Shown here: piece after piece, positions 1-15,200 of the stretch
How positions within the stretch are numbered: the first letter of the stretch is position 1
Layout of the letters: every line of letters begins with the position of its first letter
Assembly: GCA_013400975.1 (NCBI GenBank)
Contig: WBMZ01010918.1
Coordinates: 62,001-126,000 of the forward strand
DNA length: 64,000 bases
From: Atrichornis clamosus
Taxonomy: Eukaryota > Chordata > Aves > Passeriformes > Menuridae
Direction: 5' to 3'
The notes under the pieces: model-generated
Told to the model about the DNA's origin: nothing
The model's database searches: none
Seen by the model: only the letters and a program-made list of their open reading frames with translations
Made by a program: the position numbers and the translations under genes

Positions 1-102
1 TTAGGGAAGCAACATTTCCTTGTTTCCAACAACTTCCAAAGGAAAAAAAAATTAACTTTCCTTCTTCAGTGATGTAAGAGACAGTCAAAATCTTACACCC
101 AC

Positions 103-286
103 CTTTTGAAAAGGACACAGGAGGTTTCAGGCCATTAATGAAGTTTTTCAGTAAGAACAGGAACATTGCTGACTCCTCTGCACAAGCAGTCTCATCACTA
201 TTGAGCTTTTCTATATATGCACTTAACAAGTCCTCAGGCACCAAAGTTTCCTCTGTGGTTTCAACAGACCAATTTAGAGGAGCTTC
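103..286 (-). CDS. HEATR1: HEATR1 coding exon 17 (last in window)
   Basis: It encodes EAPLNWSVETTEETLVPEDL, then SAYIEKLNSDETACAEESAM and FLFLLKNFINGLKPPVSFSK, residues 752-812 plus one base. The acceptor is ATTCACAG and the donor GTGGGT. The N-terminal half is poorly conserved, but LKNFINGLKPPVSFSKG matches human LKKFIYALKAPKSFPKG. Positions 1-102 read as intron. Confidence 0.9.
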
Positions 287-3200
287 CTGTGAATGAAAAT
301 TGATTTTAATGTATTCTGTCACAATTCCATGCAACAGAAAGCAAAAATTTAGCACTAAAATTCAGCAACACAATTTCCGACCTCCGAAGAGGTATCCTTA
401 TGAAGTGAATTACATTTCTGATTTTACATTGAAACTTGCATCTGCAGTTTTAAAACCTATGCCAGCTCCTTCTACCGTAATTACAGTGTACATAAATGAG
501 GTAACAGAAGAGTAAACCACCAATTTCTTTCAAATATCTCCTCAAAGGGATTAGGAGATACAGCAACTTTTGACATTCATTAATACTTTCCTTTAGCTCT
601 GTTCCAACAATATAATCCACATCTTTCAAATACTTGCATATGCAAAAAAATCGTTAATGGAATCACCTGAGGTCAGAACAAATAATTACCATGTGTCACT
701 GTACGTGTGTGTGAGGGGATGTATATCACACACAGAAACACAGCCCTGCTCACGTGGATTTCTTACACACAGAAAAAAACCCAGAACTGTTTCTTAACAA
801 AATAAATCAAGAAAATCCTGATAGGAAACACACATAAAATTAAGGGAAAAAAGGTACCAGAAAGATACAAAAATACTCTTTCTGAGCATTGTTCCTAGCC
901 CTGTGATGGCTCCTCCTTGTGTCTCCATGTTACTCCACAATGAGTGCCAGTACAACTGCTTATGGAGATGCACAATAAATCAAAATCCAACAAATTCAGG
1001 AACAACTCTTTTAATATTGTTGCAAAGACATGCTTGAGGTTGCAATTCATAGTATCAGGTGTTTCAGCTCTCAGACCATTTTCATGGCCCTCCTCTGGAA
1101 CACAGCATAAGCTGTTTTTCATATTCAATTGCATTTCCTTCTTTCCTGTACTGAATGAGCCAGCAAACCTTTACTCAATGACTAAAACCCCCAATATTCC
1201 CAAGCCAAACAATGACACAATATGACACCACAGGGTAACGGGCAGAAATGCCCCAAATTTTGTACCAAGCCCAAAGCACCAAAACATGTTATCAGTTGGT
1301 GGGATGCTAGCCTAAAGCTCTAGAGTTCTTAACTTGTTAATGTAGACTCACAAGAGTGGTAAAATATTAGGGTAATTCTTAATGGCACTACTGCCAAGTA
1401 TGTGCTTTTGCTCTGAGAAGAAGGGAAGGTGAAATTTTCAGTCCTCCTTTAAGTTTCTGAACCTGGTCTTCAATAAAAACAATTAATAAAGAATTAAAAT
1501 ACCTTCTTTGTATTGTTTTCCAATACAAAGAAAATGCTCTCTCCACACTGCTTACATCTTACCTCTGCAGGTTCACAAGTTCTGAGATTTTTAATTTTTT
1601 TATCCAAGAAGCGGAAGACTCTGATAGCCACTGGAAAATAATTTTCCTTCATCTGTGTATTGCAGCAGCACTGAACAAGAACTGAACCAATTACATGAGT
1701 AGTTACTTTCTGTCTCAAACTGTCAGATTCAGCTTCAGCAACGAGTATCAGGTCATCAACCTGAAAAAGGAGTGGTGGAAAAACAAGTCAGTAAGACAGC
1801 AGGACTTCACCATGAATTGACATCATTTTTCAGTTACATATTCAATTTAATACTTTTTGTCTTCTATGATAGATAACAAGTTACTGACTGCTGTAATGGT
1901 ACTCTTTGAAACCTGGGAATGCACAAACACCAGTTACTATTAACCACCCACAGATATACTTGGCTATTCTCTGGAAACATTTTTTTCAGTAAACTAAAAA
2001 TTCCTTGAATTTAATTACTCTAATCATTTGTCCAAATAGGTAATAACTTCTTTTCCTTATGTTAAGGAAGAAATTGGTTTTATCTGGGCTTGTAATTTTA
2101 TATATAGAGAGATATATATATGTATAAATTATATCTAAATACATATATATAGAAATTCATATATATAACTATGTGTATATATATATATGTATACACACAC
2201 ACATATATATGTGTACATTTCCCTAACAGCTTGATGTGCCTAGAGCAGCATGCAAAGTTCTTCTATATCACATTTGTTCAATTACAGTCACCACCTGAAA
2301 AGTAAAACTTCTTAAGGTTAGGGTAACACAGTACACGTACCATTTGCAATGGTAAGGAAAGGTCCCCTGAAGTCAAGTTTCCAGAAAGTAGCAGAATAAT
2401 TTTCTTGTTGGCCACCCCAACCAGCTCTGCAGACTGGGTAGATTTAATTGCCTCTTCAAGAGCTACTCAAAGAGGGAAAAAAAAATCAGATAATCTAGGT
2501 ATAAAAATCACATATTAACACACTGGTGGCTCAATAATATTTAGAATCAGTCAGAAACATACTAAACAACTTCTATCTCTTTCCAAAGAGTTTTTTTAAG
2601 AAATCTACTCCCAGTAACAGCATGGTAGCCTGTTAATGACAGCCAGTCTCCTTCAATATGTGTTTAGGTTCAATAAGGATGAGCTTCTAACTTGTCACAA
2701 TTTTTCTCTTACCAAATTAGTTACAAAAAATGCTTTACCTTCTGGCCATCCTTTCAGTAAAGGGTGTAAGGAGCAGAGATCAGACTCTGACAGACAAACA
2801 GCCATTTTCCAATCTGAAGATTTTGAGTTTGCATTGGTGATTATCATAAAAGGTAACAACTGCATTACTGCTTCATCGAGCAGTTCTTTCTTCTCTTTCA
2901 AAATCTCTTCTTTGACTAAAATTTTTACTGCCCGCTCCAAAACCTTGTACCTGGAAGAGAACAAATCATATTGAAAATACATTGCCCAATCACGCTAGGA
3001 ACATTTCTTTGATTTGTTCTCTCTTCTCCATGGTGATTTTCTGTATCCAAACAGCAGTAAATACAAATAAGGAATTAATGGGAAATGGTATGCAAATAAT
3101 TGAACGTATCTCCTGTAACTCAGCCTAGAAATAGCATAACAAAAAGCATTTGCAGAGAAACACAGTTTCTAAAGTATTCTTTGGAGTTACTTTAAAAAAA

Positions 3201-6200
3201 ATTAATTTATACAGAAAGAATGTAGACTGAAAAAATGGCACAAACATACCACTTTCCATCCTTTGAAAGATCAGCTCTCTGGAAGATGTTCAAAAGACTT
3301 GATACTATTACTTCTGGATTGACTTGTTTCCTGAAAATCTGAGAAGTAATCAAGAAAAATTATTGAAGGTTCAGTAATATACAAAACCACTTACCGCATC
3401 ATAATGGAAAATGCAGCTGCTATACCAAGTGGAAACAGAGATCAAACATCTCTAACAGCATTCCTACAGATGTTCATGTAATGAAAATAATATCAGGGTA
3501 AACAAAAGTTGTAAGGCTGCCCAGTATGCCCTGTTGATATGTTAAAAGTATGGAGAATTTATTGAATGTGGAACTGTTTGGTAAAATTGATAAACAATAT
3601 GCAAAACAGTTTAAATAAGAACTGCTTTTGCTTTACATTGCATCTGGATGACAAAAACATAAGGCACATTAACAAAAAATACTGAAGTTTAAAGGAGCAC
3701 TCACGTGCTTCTGTTCCTATGTATTAGTGATTGAGGATGAATGAACACACGAGACCGATTACACTCCTGCCAATAATATTCTCCACTACTACCAGCAGAC
3801 ACCATAAAGACAGACTGTTACTCTAGCTGGAAACAATCAGTACAATGCATACCAGAGTCCTATCCAGTAAACCTGAGCTGGAGTTCAGGGCTTTGCCACT
3901 ATCAACTGACCAAATGACTCGCATATGGAAAAACTCAACTGAGCACCTCTCACTAGAGGAATGTCTTGTGACTGCACCATTTTCCATCCAAAAGACAGAT
4001 AGTGTGGCTTGCCTTTTTTATAGAAAAAGGTAGAGAATAAGCAGAAAACACACCTCAAATGATAATCAAAGACTTAAATATGCTTCAGTAGGTACATTTA
4101 AAAGAAGAAAAACCAAATCTATACATTCGGTTTAACCGCCAACACTTTGGGAAGGATCAGGTAACAGAGATTTGGGGGGGAAATTGTTGGATAGCAAACA
4201 GCACAAACCTCCTAAATTTGTGGTGCTTCATCCCGTTAAAGGATAAAAGTCATACACTAAGGACACAAGGACAAGAAGGACAACTGCAAAGAATACATTC
4301 CAGACACACACATTCAAGACCAGGTAAAATCTCACATATCAGAAGATACACACCTCCAAAGAACCGAGGGCAGACATCACAACATCTCTGTTGTCATCCT
4401 TGAGGCGACCAAAAATTGCTTCTTCTATGAAAGCTTGATCAAAGCCTTCCTGAAAAAATAAAAAAAACCCAGGGTCAAAGGGGAAAAAAAAATAATTTGT
4501 TGGTAGAACAATTTACAGGCTGTTAATGAAGTATCTGAATTCTAGTGTAAGAGAAGTGGTAATACCATTAAATTAAACCTCACAGGCAGACTAACTTTCA
4601 ATAACAAAAATACTCATTAACTTAGATTTTACCTTAGAATGCAAGCAGCGTAATAAACAAGAACTACATCCACAGTCCAGAATATGGAAAAATGGTGACA
4701 GAAACCTACTGAAAACACCATGAAAAGCAGTAAGGATGACACAGGCACAGTTTAACATCATCTTCAACTGTTAAGTCTGGCAAACATAGAATGTCTTCAG
4801 AAAGCTGAGTCTGCTCTGGAAGTGAAAGATTCAGACACAAACCTTTGATGTTTCAATAACATCCTTCAAATGTTGAAGAGCCAGGACCCGCACAGAGGCC
4901 TGAGGATGATTCAAACTAAGCAGAAGGGAGGTATCAGAGTCTTCCAGAAACTGAAATACAGATTTCAGAGTGACCCATTGCATGTTAAAAATATTTTAAA
5001 TACACATAAGGATAATGCGAGACATTCTTAAAGCAATTTTTTGTACCACAAGAAAACCTGCATAATCCATACTTTAAAAGTTGAATTACAGTACAATGAC
5101 ATTGTGTAACTGTTTTAAATTTGGTCTTCTTCACCACTGCAGACAGTTTTTGGAAGATAGCTTGAACAGTACAGTTAGCCACAGACACCGTTACGTCCTA
5201 GAAAAGCATTACACTTATCTAAGGATTCTGAGAAAGCTCCAGTGACAATGTCAGTGTGACAGAGCACAGACAGAAACTGTTAAAAAGGCATCCCTGCTAG
5301 TCCAATTGCGCGTGCTTATCTCAGGAACCTTAAAAGCTGGAAGAGAGTCATATGCCTTCATTCTGCATGCCCTGTTTTTCTGTTAATGCACTTGTTATTC
5401 AGACATAGAATCTGGGCCTTGGTTAGATCAGTGCAAAAATACATGAAGCACTTCTTTATGTAGTTTATAATATTTTCCCAAGTGCTTTCAGTCCTTCAAT
5501 AATTGCAAACAATAGCCATAATACTAACCATATCTTACAATAAACTCCTTGGACAGATCTGTTGCAGTAATTATTATTCTGTGTTAGGCTGAGTTTCAAT
5601 TGCTCTTCAGAAATGGCACAGGAAGAATTCTGTGGTCACTCTATTCTTCCATGTTACTGACTGCAAACATTCATAAAATCAGTGCAAGGAAAAGGACCAA
5701 GCCATCTTCTCTCAACAGTGATAAAGTTGCTTGTCAGTTTTCCCAAAACAGACATCTCTGGCACTGACAATATCTTTAAGTAAGATGAGGCCTTGCTGGG
5801 CACCACTATGTTGTCACTATTGACCTCTAGAGTCTATGCAGTGGCCATGTTTCTAAGGAAAAAGATTATTGATAGCAGTTGGAGCAGGTGGAAATGTATA
5901 ATTTTTAACCATGGAAAAAAGCTCACTCTCATCACTGCTTATGATAAACACAAACTTAAAATATTTGCTAGCTTTTATTTTACTACGATTTTGACCAAGT
6001 TCCCCCCCAAAATATTTAATCAAGTTGTTTGGGTTTTTTTTTGTTTGTTTGGTTGGTTGGTTTGGGATTTTTTCCTTTTTTTTTTTTTTTAGAATGGAAT
6101 GGTAGACATTTTGTTTATAAGGAGGAATAGAGGGCAGAACTCTGTCAAAAATCAGCCTTCTGACAGTATAACCAGGTAAGAGCTATGATCACAATCTGAG

Positions 6201-9200
6201 CTTCTACCTACCTTGTACTTGCCACAGCTTAATGAAAGCGAAATAAATTGATGAAAAAGATTTTGGTCAGCCTCATCTGTGCAATCTTCCAGATGCTTCT
6301 CCAACACAGAGTCTAAGGCTTTAGGATACCTGCCAAATGACAAAACCATCAATATTTTCTGCAGAGGATTATAGAAAAACATGTATTTACAAGAGAAATA
6401 CAGCAAAAAACAAGGAAACTGAATGCTCACGCACTCATCTGACCCAGATATTTTAAAGTGTCTTTTCAAAGGCAATCAACCATAATGTCTTAACACAGAT
6501 GAATGATATGCAGACCACTAGGATAAAAAATGAGCAGGAAAGGTCATGCTACGAAGTAAACAACTGTATAAAGCCAGTAGGTCTGTGTCCATGTATGACA
6601 GTGGTAACAAAATATGTAAGGACTGATCACTGAAACTGAATTTGGACAAAGACTAGGCGTCAGTTATTTCTTTTGTGTCTATCTCAGCAAGACTACTGTG
6701 CTTACTACACCCAATAAGCCAAGATCATAGCTGACATCACCACTCTACAGACTGTGGGTCTGTCATAGAAAAATGGAACTTACTTTCTCTCGAGAAGTCT
6801 GATAAGAGGAAGAATCTTTTGATTGAGTGCAGCCATTTTAGTGGGATTAGATTCAATCTCTGTACCACAGGAGATAAACTCTTCAAGAAACTTGCTAAAA
6901 TTACAAACAAAAGAAAAAGCCACCATGTTTTGCATAGTACTGTTTTCATTACTGTTGTAAAGCACAGTGCTAAACAGGTTAGGACAAATATACACTATTT
7001 ACTGCAAATATAGATTTGCTCCTGGCCTGAAGCTTCACTCTGGCCCACAACTACTCCCACAAATGCTAAAAGAATGGCTCTTCTGGGTTACTGAATGCTT
7101 AAATTTCAAAATCCAGGTCTGGAAATAACTTGTGAACTCAGAAAGACATACTCATATAATGCTAATGCTACTGTCAGGAATTAGATGTTATTAAACCAGA
7201 AATGCCAGCAGTACTGCATAAGAAAAATAATTGAAGTTAACTCACGAAGCCAACAGGCAATCTAAATCCTTTTCCAGTGGTATACTCTCAATAATAGCTT
7301 GAAGATGTTTGATGTAAATGTCTTTTTCTGTCTCCTCGGATTCTTCTTGCTCCTCTAAGGACAATCATAAAAGATGAACAATAGTTTGAGAATAGCCCCT
7401 TCATAATGATTAAAGCTAACAGCTTGTACAAGCATCATCCTCTGGTGAACCAAGCACACAACTTGAAGACCACAATGCTCATTGATTACTAGCACCAACT
7501 CTGTGAGCTATTAGCCATGCTTTATACCACTGTTATTAAAATGCCAAAGCCTGGATTGTTGCCAATAAATTCAAGCGTGCTTTGGAATGTTCCAGACCTG
7601 CTGCTAAAAGCTGTGCCAGCAATTCCCTATAGCATTGCTGGTGTGAATCTGGACCTTCTTAACACAAGATCCTTCCCAATCATGATTCAGCAGCTACCAG
7701 GCCACAGTGCAGACTCACCAGTGCAGACACAGGCTACGACTGCACGTCAGTCAGACGTGCTGTCCCAGATTATTCCCAGGCACACTTAATTAATCAGGTA
7801 AACACAGTTGTCCGCTAATTAAACCACATATGGAATACATGCCATCTTCCTAAAAATGATTTTGCAGTACAGCAATACACTTCTAAGAGTCAAAAACTTC
7901 GTACACCAAAGCAAAGTTACTGCTGAAATACTGCAAATCAGTATCTAAATCAAAGTGTTATAGGTGTAACAATGATTAAAATAACCTTCTCTGGGGCTTG
8001 GAAAAACAAAAAGCAAACACACAAAAGCTCAGTCAGGTCTTCACACGTATTGGTGCAGTTTTAATGGAAGAAGCAATTACACAGCTGTGACATCTACCAC
8101 AACTAGCTGTCCTTAAGACTAAACAAAATTGAAAAAAGAACCTGTGCTAACTTACCTGTATCACTTTTCACCACAGTGCGAACAAGGTGAGGCAACAGGT
8201 AACGGAGAAGAGGAGAGATATCATAACCTGCTGACAGGCCTTGCAAAAGTGTTACCAGTTCTGGGGTTTTGCACAGATAATTAAATGGCCTGCACAATGA
8301 AACAAGGGGGGAAAAAAGGTATGTATGTATGCTCATCTGGGTTACAAACATTTTCAAAACCACACAGACTTCAGGAGGATTCAATTTTCAGCATCAGGTA
8401 ACATTGTAACCAGCCTCATTGTAAACAAATGCTGGAAAGATTCAAAGAGCTCCACTTTTTTACTGCCAGAGGTTTACTGGAGCATTTAATATCCCAGAAG
8501 AAACCAGGGTACTCCCAGTCATGTTGAGCACAGCTGCTGCAATGGCACAGAGAACTTACCTATGTTTTTTGCAAAGTTGTTAGTACAAGAAAAAATACTT
8601 GTATGAATGGTAGGAAGAGATATCCTCACACTGCAAGGAGCATCTCTATCACCCTGCAGCAGCAAAAGGGGTGAGAAATAACTGTGCAATGACGGATCCT
8701 CTGAGTAGAAGCCACTTGCCTTTCTGCTAACATAGTTTCATCTTGTCTCCTTTGACACCCACCTGGCTGGATGCTGCATAATATATCAAGCATGCCTCTC
8801 CTTAGTTCCCCACACCTTCACTTTTAACCTGCTTTCCTCTACTATGAGAGTGTTCAAGTATCTGGAAGGAAATCCCTGTACATACCCCGCATAAGGTTTT
8901 CCCAACTGGAATACCCACGCTAACCTCTCTGCCAGCGAGCAAACTCCCTGTAGCATGTGGGGTTTCCAGTGTTCAAATGCATGTTAACAGCACCAGCCAC
9001 CTGCTGCAGGGCAGGGCAGACAGATTGACTGGAATGCCCCTACTACCCGTACCTCCAGCAGAACTCCACAACTGCGAGACCAAGGAAGTGGTGCTACAGA
9101 AGCACTTGTGCTTCAGGTGTTAAACTACGCAAACTCAAACCTCTTCCACTGAAGGGGCAGAACTTTTCTGCAAGCTATTCAAATAAGCTCAAATTTGCAG

Positions 9201-12200
9201 TACCATTATTATGCTGGCTTCTCTCCCAGGATTGCCACTTTCCAGACAAACTCTTACTTGACAGGGTTCAGTCTTGCACATTGACATCAATCCTCTACTA
9301 AGATAAGTAGCAGGAAAAGGACCAAAACATGACAAACTTGAAGTACTGAGACTCCTTACTTTTAGTGAGCGTACAAATTTTCAAAGTAAGCCACAGGAAA
9401 TTCCAAGCCCTTTTAAACGTCAGCTACCAAAATTTCTGACAGAGGAGTATGCCTTTAATGATGAGGATACAAAACATTCAAATTATCAAAGTGCAGTCTG
9501 GGATTTTAAAAAGTGGGAAAACTTAATTCATGTAGACTTACTTTTTTCCAAGTTTATCTCCTTTCTGAGTTTGCAGAAGTAGGTTCAAGCAAGCCAGCCC
9601 ATCCCTGACTAATGAGGGCACTTTAGATAATGTTTTGCTTATCTGTAACATCAAGGAATGCACCAAGGAAGTCTCCACTGTCACTTTCACTGTCATCTGG
9701 CAGATTATCATGTATGTTGCAGCTCTGTAATCCTGTACAGAGGATTTCAAGCCCTAGGAAAAGAGATAAAGGTGAATTTTTAACACAGAATTACATAAAA
9801 GAGTATATTAACATAAAAATCATTTTCATTCTGATATCCACTACCTTCTCCATGTGTTAACATTTAAGGGATCTATAAACTCAACCTCCAAGAAGAAAAA
9901 GTTGTCATGCAGGGTGTACAGATAAAGAAGTCACATTTATTAACTGCTGCTCTGTTCATCAACAAAGCGACAATCCTGGAGTAGAGAGGATATTAAAGCA
10001 GGCTGTCCATCCTGACTCCATTTCCTTGTGGTTTAGGATGATAAATCTCAAAGCTAGAGACATTCTTCAAACTCTGTATCTGTTTCTTACAGCTCAATTC
10101 CTCAAGCAGAGTAGAAAACAGAGTTCTTAAAGTGCTCATCTGAGGTGTGAAAAAACATTTCTCACGGACCCTCACCTGCGTCACGTTCCAAACCAGGCTA
10201 AGAGTGGTACAATATGTATCACACAGAATGTGCCTCTTGGATGTCACCTGCAGATGCATGTCTGCAGAACACAGTACACTTCATCACACAGGAGGGAAAA
10301 CAGAGCTTCACGTACCTTTTGGATGTAAGGGAGCAGCAGGGAGACTATAGTGTCTGTTATCTTCTCTGCCGCTCCAAGTGCTGACACAATGGTGGAAGCA
10401 TAAAACACAAGAAGAACTCTCAGCTGAGCTGAGTTGCCAGGACACACTGAAAAGACCTGGATCACAGAAAAGAATCAGTTTTCAGACATCAGGGAAAGTG
10501 GAAATGCACGTATAGCTTCACTCAAATCACCAAAATCTCAGAACTCCAGCCCAGCTCCTGCTGGCACAACTTACATCATCACCTCTCCCCCTTGCCAGAG
10601 GTTACTGCTCCTCCTCACAGACACAGCAGATGGAAATGGGTGCTGTTTCTCAGTCAATGTAGTTAATCAGAAAAAAGCAGCCAAAATCACTTGTGATTTT
10701 GGTATATTGCTCAAGACTGCGAGCTGGACAGGCAAGAAGATAACTGCTATATGTTTAACACCTCCTACTACACCTGTGAATAAACCCTGTTATTGTGTGT
10801 GCTTTGCTTACTTTGACAGCACATGCATCCTGGTTCTCTAAATAATTGCAACTGTCATACATCTTACCCTTTTGAGACTGTTAAACTAGTCTCTATTTGC
10901 CATGAGCAGAAAAAAGCCTTCTAACGTTCACCTTCTAACATTCTCAATTTTACGTTCTCATTAATATTTGAAGATGTGTATTTAAAACACCCATGACAAC
11001 GCCCAGAAGAGATATAGAAATTCAAAGCACAGTTACAAACTGATAGCATGAATGAGTTTATAAAAGAAATTAAGACAATTAAGTACTTTGAGGGAACACT
11101 ATCACTAAGTAATACAGTACTGCCAAATTGTTTTTGTAATGGCTCATTGGTTCTTTACAAGCCACTTCTTTACAAGAACTTCTGACAGATTGTCACCTTC
11201 ACAAATTACAATAAAAGAAATCTTCATATTGCTTACTGATAAATTATTAATTTTACTCTTTGACATGTAGCTAAAAATATTAATAAATAGCACACTACTA
11301 TACAAATATGGGGAAAACAAAGTGACAACAAACAGTGTTCTAGAATAAATGAACAACCTTCACAGATTTTGCCACCAGCCTGCAGATGAAATCCATGAAA
11401 TCCAGGTCTTTGTAGCAGTGTGTAATGACAGTACCCCTTGCCAGTGGGACTCCAGGTTTCTTTAAACAGTGCAAAAAAGTGAAATTAGAACACTCAGAGT
11501 AAAGTGAAGCACACAAAGTAGAAATTACCATAATCTCTAAATTAATCCTACTGATCAGTTAACACCATTTAAATTGTAGTAAGTAATGGATACCCACACG
11601 CTGCTCTAGAATTTTTTGTGTCTACATTAAGACAGATGATGAAGAGCATTACATATAACCTATATACAACTAAACATAAATTTTAGTAATTGACATATCT
11701 TCCTAGCAGTAGCAAATACTTGCACATTAAAAGCATGCTTTAACTTAGCCCAAACCAAGAGTCATTACAATCAAAGGTTTTTAATATCAACTTCATCTCT
11801 AAAAAAAGATAGCAGAAACAACACATGGGCATCCAGGCCCCATCCCTGTAATTAATCTTTCAGTGCAGTTCTACAGCTAACCACACAAGCAGGTGCACCA
11901 CATTCATAAACCTAGCAAAAGATATTATTAATAAAGTTCCCCAGGCCTCTACCAACTCGTATCTGTTAAATACTTTACCCTTATTGGATCCATCCAATGC
12001 CACTTATGAGTTGGGCTTTGTATATTTAAAAGTTGAATAACTCTCACAAATAGATTGGTCTCATGATATGGCAGAACACAACCAATCAAACTGTCTTGAT
12101 TGTAGAGATGAATGTGAAATCTAAGGAAAAAAACATACATATGTAGTTAAAAAGTATCTGGAAGTCAAAAAGGAAAAAAGACCCATCCACACTCTTCTCA

Positions 12201-15200
12201 GAATACCTTGTTTACTCACTTTTAAGCAAGACCTGACACAGTTGTCATACTGACTCAGATCTATGGTCCACCTACACTCCAGAAACCCAAGGTGGCCACT
12301 AGCCTGTATCCCAGAGGTAAAGAACAGTGCTAGCATTTTTCTTTCCTCACTATCAACAATTTTAGGTCCCTATATGACTAAAATTTACCTTAATTTCTTC
12401 TGCATAGATTTCAATACTAAACCAGATATTACAATAATCTAGTACGAATTTCAGTATTATACATGTATAAAACAATTGTGATTCAAAAGCTGTATCAAGA
12501 AAATCACCCACTCTTTCATGATAAGAAGTACTACACTTTCTGCACTTGGATAGATTCACTTATATAAATAAATACAACGCCACTTCACAAAACACTTGGT
12601 TCGCTTTTTCTCCACACCTTGTTAAAAAACCTTCAAATAAGAATAGTTAGGGTTCACAGTTCACCGTTAATATTGAAAATTTGCTGTTTTACACAGCCAG
12701 CTTCTAAAAGCACAATACATAAATGCCTCTCTACGTCCTCTATAGGATGCCTAGAGCTGGGCAAATTTGGTGAAAGCCAAGCAAGAAATTGCTTTTATAC
12801 ATAATACCATGACAGATCAGAATTTTCACAGAAATTTATCAAAAGACAAAAAAAATCTAATTGGCAAAGAAGAGCATCTGGCCCCATAAAGAACAAGCCC
12901 AAATGGATATTTTTAACATTTTAACCAGTATTTTCAGAAAGCTAAAGCAGAATTATTCAAAATTTTTCTCACTGGGGAAAAAAATAATCTGGTATTTCTA
13001 GCCTTATTTACTGACATGTAGGATATTCAACAGATTGATTACCTGTTAATCAGCCACTCAAGGCACTTTTGGGCTGGCTTAAGCATAAAGTAAGGGGATA
13101 GGTGAATCAGGAACAATGAAATATTTTTATTCAGCTGCTGATTTACTGCTTTAGTCTGAACACTGCGTTCAAGGCCTTTGGATGTGGAACTAAACAAACT
13201 GGACTGGAACTCTTCAAATGAAGGATCAATCCCCATCAGCTCTTCTAAGCCAGTGCATCCTGTAGGAAAAAAAATAAAAATGGGAGGAATGCTTTAAACG
13301 CAACAGTTTTGTTCACCAGTCCTACCCACCTACCTCCTCGCTGGCATATCCAACTGTTTTGCTTGACTGGTATGTGTCATCCTCACCAAGCAAACCAAAG
13401 CAAACAGTAAACAGGCCTAAGACCAAAACTTTTGACATACTTCAAGTATTTCTTAACTGACAAAACCCTCAACATCAACAACTACCAGCAGAGCGCTCTT
13501 GCAGCCGTGAAGGCCAGCAGCACCCTGGGCTGTGCTGGAGAGAGCACGGCCAGCAGGCTGAGGATGGGGCAACTGTCCCTTCCACTTTTCAGCTGCATCT
13601 GGAGCACTGTGTGAAATTTTGAGCTCATCAGAAGAAAAACGTAGCCATATGGATGTGAGTTCAGCAGAGGAGCAATGACATGGTCAGGGGACTGGAAAAC
13701 AACATACAAGGAAAAGGAGGAACTGGGTTTGTTCAGCCTGGAGAAGAGAGAGTCAAAAGGAAATCTTCTGCTGTCTGTAACTACAGAACAGGATGGTGTG
13801 TGGGTTATCAAGACGGAGCCAGGCTGTTCTCAGAGACGCACAGTGGAAGGATGGGAGGCAACACTTGCAAGCTGGAATATAGGAAATTGAAAGCCAATGT
13901 ATGGATGTTATTTTTGTCTAACAGTGATCAAACACTGCGTCAGAGACTACAAAACCACCATCCTCAAACTCAGCCGAGCACAGGCTTGAGCAAATGGTGC
14001 TAACTATGCCTGTGCTCAGCTGGGTTACTACGTGACCTTCAGAGGTGCTTTCCAGCCAAAATTATTCTATGATTTTATATGGGTGAAGTAAGCAAAGGTA
14101 CCTCTTTGAATAAATTAAAACACAATATTCCACGTACACCACTGAAGAACCATTGGAATTATTTATTTTACTCAAGCTGGTAAATATTAATGCCTAATCT
14201 CAAAGCAGGCAACTTGAACTGAAATAAAGAAACCAGGCAGCTGGATGAAGTACAGAAAAAATGAATCATTATATGTAGCAGTTCTGTAGTAACTACTTAA
14301 GAAACTAAAAAAACACTCTGTGTTGCATCAAAGATATATATCTACAGTCCTGTTACTTAAAATCAATACATGGTATCGATCTGCCTGGTTTTAGAAAACA
14401 GCTTTCTTATTCAAGAAGTATCACACTCCTCGGTAAAATTTTATAAAAAATGGAAAGAGATAGACCATAAAGAATTTGAAGTGTGTCAATGTGGCAAAGG
14501 CTACTACCACCTTACATTATTTGTGACCATATGTTACCCAAGAGCAGGGCATCAGCATGTCTGCATGAAACATAGAATTCAGGTCACAAGGAACCTTGGG
14601 AGATTTCTAGTTCCAGGCTCTGCTCAAAGCAGGTTAAAAGGGCCCTGAAATTGGACGAGGTTGCTCAAGGCATTATCCAGTCAGGGTTTTCAAAAGAATG
14701 GAGAGCACAATCTCCTCTTTCACTGCCGTCACAGTGGAAAAGCTTTTCCTTCTATCAAGTCTGAACTTCTATTCTTTCAGCTTATGCCCAGTGTCTTCTG
14801 TCCTCCAGCCATACATTCCTCTCAACAGCCTGGCCCACCTTCTTGGAAACTCCTCGAAGGTAGTGGCGGCACACTATGAGACCCATCCAAAGCCTTCTCT
14901 TCTCCAGACTGAATGAGATCAGAGACATTCCTCCCACCAGCTTTCCCTTATTGGGCAAATTCTACAGTCCTTGAGCATTTTGGGGATCCCCGACTTTTCC
15001 CCATCACCTTGCCCTTCACATACCCAGAAATGTGCTCCAAGAGGCACTGCTCCATGATTTTCCCACAGACTGGAGTGATGCTGACTAGCCTGCAGTTTCT
15101 TGAATTATCCTTTTGGCTTCTTTGAATACGACTTTGCCTTTCTTACTTATCTTTCTCCAGCTGTTTTCTCGGATGGACTCTTTTTGAAACCACTGGCATC

